Shown here: in pieces, positions 13,001 through 24,030 of the stretch | Position numbering within the stretch: position 1 is the first letter of the stretch | Layout: every line of letters begins with the position of its first letter | NCBI RefSeq assembly: GCF_000237925.1 | Contig: NC_031496.1 | Coordinates: 14,954,589-15,018,588 of the forward strand | Length of the DNA stretch: 64,000 nt | Origin: Schistosoma mansoni | Taxonomy: Eukaryota > Platyhelminthes > Trematoda > Strigeidida > Schistosomatidae | Direction of reading: 5' to 3' | Notes under the pieces: generated by a model | The model's input: the letters and a program-made list of their open reading frames with translations, nothing else | Told to the model about the DNA's origin: nothing | Databases searched by the model: none | Made by a program: the position numbers and the translations under genes

Positions 13001-16000
13001 GTTGACGAATTTTTAAGTCAATCTCAAAATTTTGTAAATTTCATAACCTTTAATGGAACATAGATTTATTGGTTCATTCACAATACTACATGATCGTCTT
13101 CCATTTCCTACGGTAGATACATTCCTCACACGCTACATGGTTGAACTTCACTGGTTTTGACTTCTCATATGATTAACTACTCACTATTGACTAACTTCGA
13201 TAAGAAATTCCACGAGTTTCAATGAGAAGCTCCGACCTGTAGAATTCAGTCGTGTCAGTTGCGAAGATTGTACCCACTGTAAAATATAGATGATCACACA
13301 AATGGTGTATTGATTGAAGTTAAACTTGTCTACCATCATTGGTTCTTTTTCTCTTTTGGTACGCTATTTCATGACGTTTTTCGACGACATTTTTGTATTG
13401 CATATATTGCGCATGAGTTGTGTGCTTGTGACCCGTTCTGTACGGCTGCTTGTGGAATTATATATTTTCTCATCTGAATCTGGTCTTCTCCCTCTAGTTA
13501 ACAGGGCTGGGGCTCTGTGGAATAGTTTAACTTTTTCCTGTTATTGCGTTGTTAGTTTTCATTCTGTCCGCCTGTCCAAGGTGATAATACCATTTTGCGA
13601 ACATAGCTAAAACATCTCTGACAATATACAGTTTCGTATCCCTTTTGTCTTTGTAATTTTTGTCATCATTATTTATAAAGTGATTTATAGGTTTTGGTAC
13701 ATATGTTGTAAACAAAAAATCTATTTATTTACGTTAATTTCCACCCTTTTTATTTACATGGTCTCTCATTACGTTGGATGAATTCAGATTTTGCTGTCCA
13801 CTCATTAGATGTATTTTCAGCTCTGAGGTCCTGTCGTAAAACCTAGCTTTAACACTGTGTGGTTTATTTTAAATAAAAACAAGAAACATTGAAGTTTTTG
13901 CCCAAGAATGGTAACATAATGCGTCTGACTGTGATTTTGGTTTGGAGAGACTGTGATTTTTAGAGACCTTTGTGGGGTTTTAAAGTAATCTTGAGAAATT
14001 TCAGCCATAAAATAAGTTCAAAAAAGGGTTTGATATAAAGACTAAGAGCTAAACTTATAAGTTAGCGTGTGAAGTTTCTTCATAAAGTGATATTACCTGT
14101 AACGCGAGAATATTTTTCAGTCATAAGAATCCAAGAAATTCTCACAAAAATCGAATCTTAATTCTGATTCATTTGTCCAGAATTTATATTCTCACCGTTT
14201 CGTTTTAAATTATGACTTCTCCCTAATGTACACTCACTAGCATCTATGGAGTAAAATCCATGATTTTCATGCCTTGCAACAAACTACTGAATCAAAATGC
14301 AATAATCAAGTATTCCAACACCGGTCATCTTGTGCTATGATTATTTTCCTCTGACCTACCAACCATGGGTCTATTGTATGTTAAGAAATTGTCGATAGCC
14401 TATATGATACTTTAATCCGTGCGCCAAATCATCAGTAAGATCCCTAGGAAGATAAGATTAGTACTTTACACTATTCAATATCTTTCGGACCTTAAAACTC
14501 ACCTAATTATATGAATAAAATATAAGAATGATACTTGATCAATGATAAATTACAATGTGTTCAGAAATAGGACTCTTACGATACAAATATGATTAACTGG
14601 TTCATAATTTGTTAACAATAGTTTATAAAAAAAGATATAGCAACAGTTAATGGGTTCATTATTTATTTATTTAGACACATAAATATTTGTATAAAGGGGC
14701 ACCAGATATATATGTGCCGCACAAATCTCATTTGATTTGTGTGAGGGCTGTGATACTGCCCAGGTGCCCAAACTGAAGCAGGTGGTTTTCTTAGGGGACC
14801 ACACCCGGAGCCTTTGACCGAAAGATCTGATCCACAAGGCAGTGGAGCATCATGAGGAGATGCAGTCCCATGGTAGCCGGTGACCAACGATTGATTCATA
14901 CGCCATTTGTTCCTTCCGAATACTGGAGCCCATGTGCACCATTGGTTTGGAATCAGGGTTTTCCAACTCTCCTAGGTGAATTTTCTGTGTCCACCAACCC
15001 GGTTAAAGTGCCGGACATTCGCTTTTCGTCCTCTGAATTTCGTAAACAACACCCGTAGTGTGAGAAGGCAGTGAGTAGAACTTCCCTGACAGAGGCTATA
15101 TACGCGTGGTCATGTGAGAGCATTTGAAGAGGGAGAGCAGACTCTCCCCACTCTCGGCCATACCAGGGCATTTGGGGGTTTATGAAGTTGATGGGTTGAT
15201 GGAGTTTTACAATTAAGATACTGTCCAAATTGTACATTAAAATATATATACTGATTCATCAGAGAATAACTTTTAAAGTTCTATATTCCCATTTTTTTAT
15301 TAGCTGATTCATAACAGTTTACAATATGTAATCCATCTTTTATGTCTCAGATTTTCAGTTCTTCTCGTGATAGAGTCCTACTAAAAACAAACTCAAAAAA
15401 TAAAATGAATTTTTCATATTTAATTTTGACAAATTCATTTACATGTGAATAGTATACCATTTTCAATAATAATTAATGTGTTTTTTTATATGTAACATGG
15501 TCCATTTTTATATTGTTTTGAGAGAAAGGCTTACTCTCTTTCTACACTTTGTTAATTAGTTCGTGATGATTGATTTGTTTCGTTTTTCTTAGATGTTTAC
15601 ATAAAATTAGTGTATTTTTAACTTATTCAAATTACATGTTTATTTTCTCAATGATACCCTCTAACTGATGTCTCTTTGTAAAAGAAATCATCATCGCACC
15701 AGGTTTTGTAGTTTCTAAGTATATTTCTAATTACATTTTGAATTGATTCGCATGTTTTTATTTTCTTGGAGAATTTCCTTTTGTTTCGTATTATTTTGTT
15801 TACGTCATAGTAATAAATTGTTACATATAAATACTTTGTTGCGCCATTCGAAAACCTGATGCAATAGCACAACAGACATCATTATTTTATCGTCGATAGT
15901 TCTTTAATCGTCATTGTCTTACAAGTCATGATACAAAGGAAATGTAGAAAATTTGTAAGATCTCCTACAGACTATATTATAGCATGTATTTCCTGGGTAT

Positions 16001-19000
16001 TTGTTTTGAGGTGTCCTTAAGAATCAATCACGCACTAAGGATACAAGTTTCAGGATTCTATATCAAATATTATGTTCATATTTACGTTCAAAAATATCGA
16101 AATTGTATTCTTGAAACTCTTGCTATGATATGTTTTTGGTTGAATATTCCCGAAATGTTATACTCCTAAACATAAATTAGTTACATTTAGGCATAATAAC
16201 ATAAGCGAAAGGAAAAAATCCACTTTTGATTCTATCAAGACGCGTTTACTATCAATTTCGTAAAATTTAATTCATCGATAGCTCTGTTGCAGCAAATGTA
16301 TTGAATCTATTTTAGGCCCTTATTATGTATTTATTTAACGATGATTGTTTAGCGTTGTGTCAGTTGTATCTTGCATGTAATGTAAATATACCGGTGTATG
16401 TTTGAAGTCAAAACAGTATTTCTTAGTTTTGTTTCTACTTCAGTTAAGCTTACATTATGAATACAGTATTCGGTACTGTAATGAACAGAACACGGGTGGG
16501 GATGCAGTTTCCTACCAATTGCGCTTCATTTCAGTTCTTTCGTTATCGGTCTTCTGCCGAAATACATTCTATGTCTCACCATCGCCATATACTACTTATA
16601 TGGATATAAGTAGACCACACTACAGTACTAACAATGATAGTAAGCTTCTGTCTATTGTTCGTTTGAATGTTTCGTGTTAAATTTCGCTTTTACAACTGTC
16701 TTTTTTTAATTTTACAGACCTATGGATTGTGGAATATTCAAACTGCAAAACATTTTGGTAATCTTGGTCGACTCTACCAATCAATGCAAAATAACAAAGT
16801 AAGTTTAAGTAGTAACTAATATATTTATTGATACCCTTTTAACTCTTTTCTTCACACAGTATTCTACTTTACTCAAAAAAACGACCACGCGTATACAGCC
16901 TCTGCCAGGGAAGTTCTACTCACTGCCTTCTCGTGGCGGGTTTGTTCACGAAATCGAGAGGACGAAAAGCAAATGTCCGGCGCTTTAACCGGCTTGGTGG
17001 ATATGGAGGATCCACCTAGGAGAGTTGGAAAACCCTGATTCCAAACTGATACGTCTTGTTTATCGTACGCTATATTCGGGTCCTAAGCTAATTTCGTAAC
17101 CCCCAAGCTAGAACTACACAGCGACTTGAACACGAGAGAAAAGGCACAAATATGCGGGAAGCACTTTACTCCAAAGGTTCGTTTTATGTACAGAAAATAT
17201 AGGATTTTTATAGTATTTTAAAGTCCTTGGGTTTTTACTGAAAATTCTAGAATACTGCTAAACATAGTAGCAGTGTATTAATCAGCCAATCAGAATCTCT
17301 ACATGTGACTTTTCATTTTCTCTATGTTACTAACATAACTTCTAATCAAACTCTGATTGGATGAAATGCTCGTTAATGTTTCCTGAGCTTGTCATGTCGA
17401 TTGCTAGAAATTTGCAGGATCATCCCAACACAAACCAATGGTGTACATGAGCTCCAGAATCCTAAGGGAACAAATGACATACAAACCTATTGTTGGTCAC
17501 TGGCTACCATGGGACTGCATCTCCTAAAATCGCTCCACTGTCTTGTGGATTAGGCCTTAGGTCAAAGGCTCGACGTGTATCCCCTTAAGAAGACCACCTG
17601 CTTCAGTCTGGGCACTCGAGCAGTATTATAGCCTTCATACAATTAAAATCAAGTGACAATTTTTTGTGTTGTGCGTATATATTTGGTGCCTCCTTGTACC
17701 TATATTTATGTGTTCAAACAAATAAATAAATAGGTTAATAATCATTACGAGAACCGAATGTGAAATGTAGTGTTTTGTTTGTTTCTGTCTGAAATTTGTT
17801 TACTGGGGTTTGAACATCTTATCAATCTAATTTTTTTCATAATGTCTACCTTGGCAATGTTTCTTAACTTTTCTTTCATAATCCGATACATTTCTAAAAA
17901 CAGTATTATTCTCTTCGTCTACTCTTATAATGACGATTGCATTATTGCTGCGTAATTGCTTTGTAACGTATAAATTTATATTTAGATAGATTGGTAATGT
18001 TATATTTCTAATGGCATAATATACACGAAATTTCTTCCTCATTGCATCCACATTTTCATTTAAAAGACTTTAAAATATACATAATTTTAAGCGTGTTCTT
18101 CTTTCAGTGCATGTTGAAAAACTGTCACTACTATCATACTGACTAGTGAGAATATTTTACAATGACTGTTAATGTAATTTGATCTATGATGATTTTTATA
18201 ATCCCATTGTTGACATTTTCACTGGATTTTGATCATTTTTAATTGGCATATATGCATTTTGTGTCGATTGCCACTTCTAACCGCATTCTGTCTTTTCTAT
18301 ATAAACGTGTGACGTAATGGCCATATTGAGGCAGTCTTCTTAGGTTCTACATATCCCAATTAAGACTGATTGAAATTCAGTCAAAGTATCAACAACGGGA
18401 TAATGTAGCCTAAAAAAATAAATTAAAATACGTGCCTGTTGCACAAGTGGGCAGGCAATCTGGACTGAATGGCTAAGTGTATCAGTGCTAGCATTAAAGA
18501 CAGAGGTAATTGGTTGAACACGAATCTCGTGATTCAGGTACATCCATCTGGGAGGAAATACGCGTCCTGGATTCCATTGTTAACCACTTTCTATCTATTC
18601 TATATAAATTGATAATATAGTTTGTTTTACAATACCATTAAAAAAATTTGGCTCATATAGCATTAATGAAACTTACTATATACCAATATTATTTTTATCA
18701 CAACAATTAAACTCCTGCAACCACAAAACAAAATAATCTTTAAATTGGTCGTTATAGTCTATCTTGTTGTTTTACAGGTAATTGAATAAATAATGTTTCA
18801 AACGATCACATTGTTTTACGCAAATGGCACTATGATATTTTATATGTATCAGTTTCATCATTTTCAATAAGTTGTATGTTAGTACTTGCTTGTTTGTTCG
18901 AAGCACCTTATAGTATAGTAAGAATATAGTATGCTCGTGTATGGGATAACACATGTTTATTTTTACCGTGTAGTAGTAGAAGTAAATACAAGGTCAAAAA

Positions 19001-22000
19001 CTTGATGAAACAACTAAACTATCGCTTTAAGGGTAATTCCTTGCGTTACTGGATTCTAAATTATATCAATATATAACGGTTTACCAGGTGTGCAGATAGG
19101 TATTGTAGTAAACTTTAGTGTTCATATGGATCTAAATTTCTGTCTACTTTAATATCAGATATCTGTTCAGTACTGATTACTTAGAATATTGTTTTCTTCC
19201 TATCGATTGAAAGTCTTCAAAACTAACCAAGAGTAGTGAAATAATATTTTTCATACTGACTTGTTGAGACGTTTCCAATAATTTGATATGCTGAAATTTG
19301 TCAAAGTTGGGACTGCTTACGCAAAACCTAGATATTCTAAATAAGCGATTCTATATGATATCCTATAAAAACTACCCTATGTTTTAACGTCAGACAACTA
19401 TTGGTTGATCGTTAATTTCTATTGAGTTAGTAGATTTCATTCTAGCTTTTATTTTTAATGGGACGAGAGAAAAATGTTATTATAACTAAGGAGAATTGAG
19501 TACCTGTGTGCTGTAGTTTACAATCGATCACCCGAATTAATAAGTATTACATTTAAAGAAATCGCAATACCATCTAAAACCGGTGAACGGAACGAAAGTC
19601 AGCAGCACTACAACAAGACGAGCTACGTTATTCCACTGCGCCCCAGCCCTGCTAACTAAAGAGAGAAGACCAGATTCAGTCAAGGGCAATGTCTATTTCC
19701 AAGGCACAAAACTCGTGCGTATATATACAGTAAAACAACGTCGTTTAAAAACGTCTCGAAATGGCTTACTGAAAGAGGGAACGAATCAATGATGTTTAAG
19801 GTTCTTCTAAGTGAGAAATACAAACTGAAGGCCCTGGGTTTGAGTCTTACCTGCAGAATCGTGGATGCACACTGCTGAGAAGTTCCATATTAGGATAAAA
19901 CGACCATCCAGGTTTTAATGGTGGTCTAACATTGATCTGTTCATGATCTCACTAAGAATTCTTTAATAGCTAAATAAGATTTCTTGCACTTAGTTTTCAA
20001 GGCAAATGCGTTTTCACAGCGTCAGTGATACTATCTGTCCTTCCTAATGCAGCAAGAATAATCTATATTTAAACCAACAGTAATCTAATGATTGAACTTC
20101 AAGTATTTATACTGTCAACTTACAGCACTAATTGTATTGAATGCTTGTTAGTGTTCAGCATTCAATTATTTTTTTTTTAAATCTTGAGTGTTAAGATAAC
20201 AAACAGGCTTTTTAAATTAACTCTGTCTTATCAGTCAAGATCAACAATAGAGCCTGGTATAAATGTATATTGGCCTAATTTGTCATTGGCACATCAGCAC
20301 AAAGAAATGAAATTAACAAGGTGAATTATGAATGAGTTGACATAGTAATTGTATTGATTGTTGTGAAAATGATTAACTATCGGAAAATATAATTTGATAA
20401 GAAAATATAACTTAAAGAAACAAATAGTATGAAGTAATTCTAAAGCTCGATACTTAAGGTAAGATACAGAAGAAATACACTATGATTGATTTTGAACCAA
20501 TATCTATAACCGTTGACTGATAACTAACCATTGCTGATAATGGTTTTCTGAATAACATTACTTTACACTATATTGCAATGTTCCTCTTTGTCTATATTTG
20601 TTTTTTTTATCTTAATCCATTAATGTTATCATTTGATTGTTCCCTTTTATTTTTTAATACATTTATTTATCATTTCAATAAATATGAGAAGGAAGCAGAA
20701 ATTATGCATTTAAGAGCTATTGAAATTAAAGAACGTTTACTTGGACCGACAGATTTTGAAGTTGGCTTAAGTGTTGGTCATTTAGCTAGTCTATACAATT
20801 ACGATATGGATCGATTTAAAGAAGCTGAACAATTGTATTTACGTTCTGTACAAATTAGTGAGTGAAATACATACATATATACGTTTAACATTTTTTAGAC
20901 GTTGATGATGCTTCAAAAAAATTCAAAACACTTTTCACTTTTAATTACTTGTATTTCATTATCCGACGTTTCTTTGTATTTATTTGTGCGTATTCAACTA
21001 GTCAAAATGCTTTTGGTTTGTGTATAACTAATCAATGAAAATACATTTGTATAAACTGTAAGTAGATTAGGAATGCTTTTTGAGACGCAGTCATCGAAAT
21101 CATCAGTAACTTCAAAAATGGTAGTAGATATGTAGAAGACAGCTTCAGTGTTACTGAAGATATGCAAGAGTTTGTAACTTACTGATTACCAAGACTGTTG
21201 GTTGATATTTTATATTTAGAGATTTCATGGTCTCATCATCCTTGAAGTGTGGTTATAGAGTCTAAGGAGCAACTACGTTAGGCTGATCACTCATTATCTT
21301 TTCGTGAGTATTGAGTTTTCTTCCAATAATTCCGTATATTTTATAGTTTGCCTCCGGCACCGAGAGTTTATTACTTATCAGAGATGTGTGCTAATCATAT
21401 GGTTTACCTTTTTTATCATCGTTTTTTGGAAAATCAAAATCTCTGGAGATACGGATTGTCTGTGTAAAACGACTCCCTTCAGATATGAAATCTGTTGATA
21501 TTTTTCTCAAATGCCTGAAATTGTAAATATCAGTTGTTTTGCTCAATATTGGTCGATTGAAGAGGAGGAAACTTATAGCTCAATAATTTAAGTAACATTT
21601 ACCAGTTAAAGTAGTTTAATCTATCGATATTGTAAATAATATACATGCACTAAGTTATTAATTAATCTCAAATACTGATCAGTTCAATGTATATTGTTTA
21701 AGTTAATATATAACTCATTGTGTTTTGATGTAGTTTTAAATTATTTTTGTTATATAATAAAGCTTCATCTACAATCTGTTATATCCCGATAACAGGCTCG
21801 GAAAATTTAAAATCCGGACATCAACTCCGGGGTTTTTCAAAAAAAGGAATCGGAGGACTCTAGACTGCTCATACCACTTGAACGTCATTGATTTGTCACA
21901 GTGTTAAGGTCGGAAAAGTCGTAATTTCATTGGTGGATAATTCACGCGATAAAAGCCGGACATAAGATCAATAACAAATCAGCATACGTCGTTTGTTTAT

Positions 22001-22671
22001 TTTTTAAATTCATAACAAATTGACGACGGAGATGGGATACAGTAATCAATAAACTGAACATAATTTGGAAACAGTAAATCGTACAGTAATAATTCATAGG
22101 TCAAAATGAAGCTTATAATAAGATGAATCTAGATATACACAATCTAGTTACTCAATAGTTAAACTATAAGAATTTACATAAATAATCGTCCATTAATAGG
22201 TCCCGGAAATTACCCGTACTTATGTCTTCGCTAGGATATAATACAACCTTTCCATCTCCCTTGAGTCCAGCCATACCAGTCAGTCTTTTTTAAGTGGGAA
22301 CAGGAGACGAGTACGAGTTTCTCCGCAATTTCACAATATATTTCTTATATCACAGTATAATAATCGAACTTCTTTTAATATCATTGATATGTTGAGATTT
22401 GTCTAGTTCGAAAAAAACTCTTTAGTTAAAGTTCTATTCACGGATTTAATTCTTGAAGAAAGAAAAGACGAAAAAGAAAAAATATTCTCTTAAAATGATG
22501 GAAATAATGATTATTCATTGAAAATAACTATCTATGCTATATTATTTCTTTTTCTTAAAAAAAAAGAAGAGCTTTCACTCTGTTAACATTCTAATGGAAA
22601 TATTATCCAGTGTCACTAATCATTAAATAATATACTGAATTATAAGCAAAGAAGGATAGTGGCTAGCAGTG

Positions 22672-22723
<52 letters not shown>

Positions 22724-24030
22724 CACTTAATGGTTAGATAGGCACACACTTTTCCAGCTTGTTATAATTTAAGAGGTTTTTCCTTCCATGCACAGTAGGC
22801 AATTTTAGGCAAATTGACTCATAATCAGTTACAGTAATTTTGATGCCTATTTTTTGTTTACCTTGCTTAAATTTTCTGTCTCCTAACATTTTTTTTCTTT
22901 CATGTTTCCTATATTCAATTTTCTTTGTTTTTATTAAAGCATATGATTTATGTGTTTAGCTGACTAATTCTATCGATATTACAATTTTCAATTTCTTGGT
23001 TTTTTTTTAAAAATTCTTTCAATTTTCCTCTTGATATGCTGATATGAGTTATCACACTGTTAAATGTCTAAATGTTCGTTCCAGATTATGCACAGTTGAT
23101 GTTTGCTAAAGAAATCTATTGATTGAGGTTGTTCACACAAATAGATGAGGTATAGTTGGTAGTGGGACTTAATAAGCACATTTCATCTTATTTGTTACTC
23201 TTCAGCTGGATACATCTGCATCCTAATGTTGATGTTCTTACTAAGACTTATGCCTAGTACCTTTCACTCTAAATGTCAGTGGTGTTATCCACTGAGCTAC
23301 TGAATCCAATTACTCTCATTTGGAATTTCACAATCCATTTATTTGATAAAACTTGCAACAAAATGGCTACACTGATGCAATCCGCACAAATACCAACAAA
23401 AACTAATCAATTTTTAGTGCTAGGTGTTAACAACCGATTAGTTGCCTACCTTTACTGAAAATCGACTGTTTTTTTCTCTATTGTATACGTAAAGAATCAC
23501 TTTCTAATAACTTTTGTTTACTTTCTCTCTGTGTTATTTAATTGATAGTATTTGTTTTAAATCATTTGATTGGTAAGTTAACTGATTATTATTCTTTACT
23601 TTATTGTTGATTCCTATTTCTAGGTTTAAATTTATTTGGTCCTACATATAGTGGTTTAGAATATGATTATCGTGGTTTACAACGTGTTTATCATGAATTA
23701 GGTAATTATTCAGAAATGCAACGTTATCAAGGTTTATTTGATTATTGGTCTAAAGAAAGACAACGCCTTCGTTCATTAGAACCATGTGAATCATCAGATT
23801 CTTTGGAATTTTCTGATGAAAATAATATTATAGGTTTAACTGAACAATCACAACTTTTAATGGAATTATTAAAAGAATATAAATATCAGTTTAAATCAAT
23901 TTTTGAAAGTTTACATGTTGATTATAACAATGAAAATATGGTGAATACTGCGACAACAACGCAAGATACATTAAATATGAACTTTGGTGGCAGTAGTACT
24001 ATGGAAGCTAGTCGATCAACAGGATATTAA
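4023..24030 (+). CDS. APPBP2: APPBP2 (PAT1) orthologue, C-terminal six exons
   Basis: Six exons read as one frame: 4023-4128, 9404-9614, 12853-12962, 16718-16798, 20689-20857 and 23624-24030. All introns are GT-AG and the phases match at every junction, giving 360 residues to the TAA. The family match is strong: LLIEYGCLMLNTD in the first exon, AIAYAHYVLEYTSG, VKALIIEEIAID across exons 2/3, TAKHFGNLGRLYQSM in the 81-nt fourth exon, LSVGHLASLYNYDM, and YSGLEYDYRGL followed by a Tyr-rich YQGLFDYW segment. In animals APPBP2 is a TPR protein that binds the amyloid precursor's basolateral sorting signal and serves as a CRL2 substrate receptor; TPR-like helices are visible in exons 2-5. The C-terminal ~70 residues are low-complexity and fluke-specific. 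The family is about 585 residues long, so upstream exons are missing; none could be recognised in 1-4022. The acceptor at 20689 follows a weak tract. Confidence 0.9.
4785..6535 (-). mobile_element. RTE-clade non-LTR retrotransposon, RT region deleted
   Basis: On the minus strand the 5' end near 6535 (GGTTGGGCTTACCTGTCGTG) leads into an open frame (6417-6193, one stop, then 6189 onward) and the start of the apurinic endonuclease: HVETFNVRTLCQ near 5800. The second endonuclease part is VVIVAGDFNAQVGK near 5400, and LTWRPP with QVDHIAIS (5250-5175) is typical of RTE elements. About ten residues including the expected catalytic SE-TRI glutamate are missing at LESR-TRIQ (near 5750). After EAMWDDIRKVVETV (near 4920) the sequence jumps directly to the element's 3' UTR, which matches 53015-53140 in reverse complement. 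The whole reverse transcriptase is therefore absent. It lies antisense in an APPBP2 intron. Confidence 0.88.
6983..7757. mobile_element. 775-bp element with terminal inverted repeats
   Basis: The left end GGCGAGACTATAATTTATGG and the reverse complement of the right end, which starts GGCGAGACAATAATTTATGG, match at about 24 of 25 bases. Similarity beyond that is weak. No transposase-like frame lies inside, so it looks like a MITE or the remnant of a DNA transposon. No clear target duplication is visible: the left flank ends AATAC and the right flank begins ATATC. Superfamily not assigned. Confidence 0.7.
7758..9403. other. Rest of APPBP2 intron: AT-rich, one SINE-like scrap
   Basis: A run of TATTAT repeats ends at about 8722 and is followed by GGTTCAAACCC (near 8757-8767), which resembles a Pol III B box. 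A decayed tRNA-derived SINE is possible. Nothing else is recognisable. Confidence 0.35.
9615..12852. other. APPBP2 intron, AT-rich, no gene
   Basis: It contains an (AT)10 microsatellite at 9753-9773. No repeat or coding sequence was recognised in the remainder on either strand. Confidence 0.5.
13360..13530 (-). repeat. Dispersed repeat, inverted relative to 19605-19765
   Basis: The reverse complement shares the GCCCCAGCCCTG.TAACTA block, the AGAGAGAAGACCAGATTCAG-like block and an ACAACGTCG-like end with 19605-19765. It lies in an APPBP2 intron. No protein family was recognised in either copy. Confidence 0.65.
14655..15185 (-). repeat. Dispersed ~0.5-kb repeat, copy C (nearly full length)
   Basis: Preceded on the plus strand by TTATTTATTTATTTAGACAC, the reverse of the A-rich 3' tail. 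It continues through the GGTTTTCTTAGGGG and TTGGTTTGGAATCAGG blocks to a CCACTCTCGGCCATACC block near 15160. It is the most complete copy in the window, about 530 bp, and lies antisense in an APPBP2 intron. Confidence 0.8.
16470..16645 (+). repeat. Dispersed repeat with internal palindrome, copy 1
   Basis: Shares with 59845-60140 (reverse strand) the segments CTACCAATTGCGCTTC, ATCGGTCTTCTGC and AATACATTCTATGTCT, and the perfect palindrome ACTTATATGGATATAAGT. The copy here lacks about 120 bp that the other has between its GAACAGAACAC and CCTACC blocks. No coding sequence seen. Confidence 0.7.
16880..17735 (+). repeat. Dispersed ~0.5-kb repeat, copy D, split by a solo LTR
   Basis: The halves 16880-17046 and 17431-17735 together form one copy of the family, ending in an A-rich tail (CAAACAAATAAATAAATAGG). 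The split falls in the CTGATTCCAAACCAATGG segment, which is continuous in copies B, C and E. Confidence 0.85.
17047..17430. mobile_element. Solo LTR, 384 bp, with 5-bp target duplication
   Basis: The insertion begins TGATACG and ends CCCAACA, so it has the canonical TG...CA ends. It is flanked by the direct repeat CAAAC at 17042-17046 and 17431-17435. The insertion splits repeat copy D at a site where other copies read CCAAACCAATGG without interruption. A CCAATCAG box lies near 17284. No internal retrotransposon sequence is present. Gypsy-type and BEL-type elements both make 5-bp duplications, so the clade is open. Confidence 0.85.
18440..18600 (+). repeat. Smα-like SINE fragment, cleavage-site strand only
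   Basis: A Pol III A-box-like TGGCTAAGTG (18470-18479) is followed 32 bases later by a B-box-like GGTTGAACACG (18512-18522). Then GCGTCCTGGATTCCA (18562-18576) matches the strand of the schistosome Smα hammerhead that carries the GUC cleavage site. The catalytic strand (CTGATGAG...GAAAC) does not follow, so this copy is truncated and cannot form a ribozyme on its own. Confidence 0.65.
19605..19765 (+). repeat. Dispersed repeat, partner of 13360-13530
   Basis: The reverse complement of 13360-13530 aligns here with frequent substitutions. The two copies are in opposite orientation about 6 kb apart in neighbouring parts of the APPBP2 gene. The short open frame here (19583-19792) has no recognisable family. 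Confidence 0.6.
19800..19935 (+). repeat. Decayed hammerhead SINE
   Basis: Contains GTGGATGCAC, then CTGAGAAG (19874-19881) and GGATAAAAC near 19892-19900, followed by CCATCCAGGTTTTAATGGTG. These positions match the intact motif at 61451-61477, but both core segments are mutated (GAAAC has become AAAAC), so the ribozyme is dead. Confidence 0.65.
20858..23623. other. APPBP2 intron with an unclassified GC-richer block and (AT)24
   Basis: 21780-22330 is GC-richer than its surroundings, with short CCGGACATAA/TCCGGACATC motifs repeated in opposite contexts, suggesting an old mobile element of unknown type. An (AT)24 microsatellite occupies 22674-22722. No coding sequence recognised. Confidence 0.4.
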
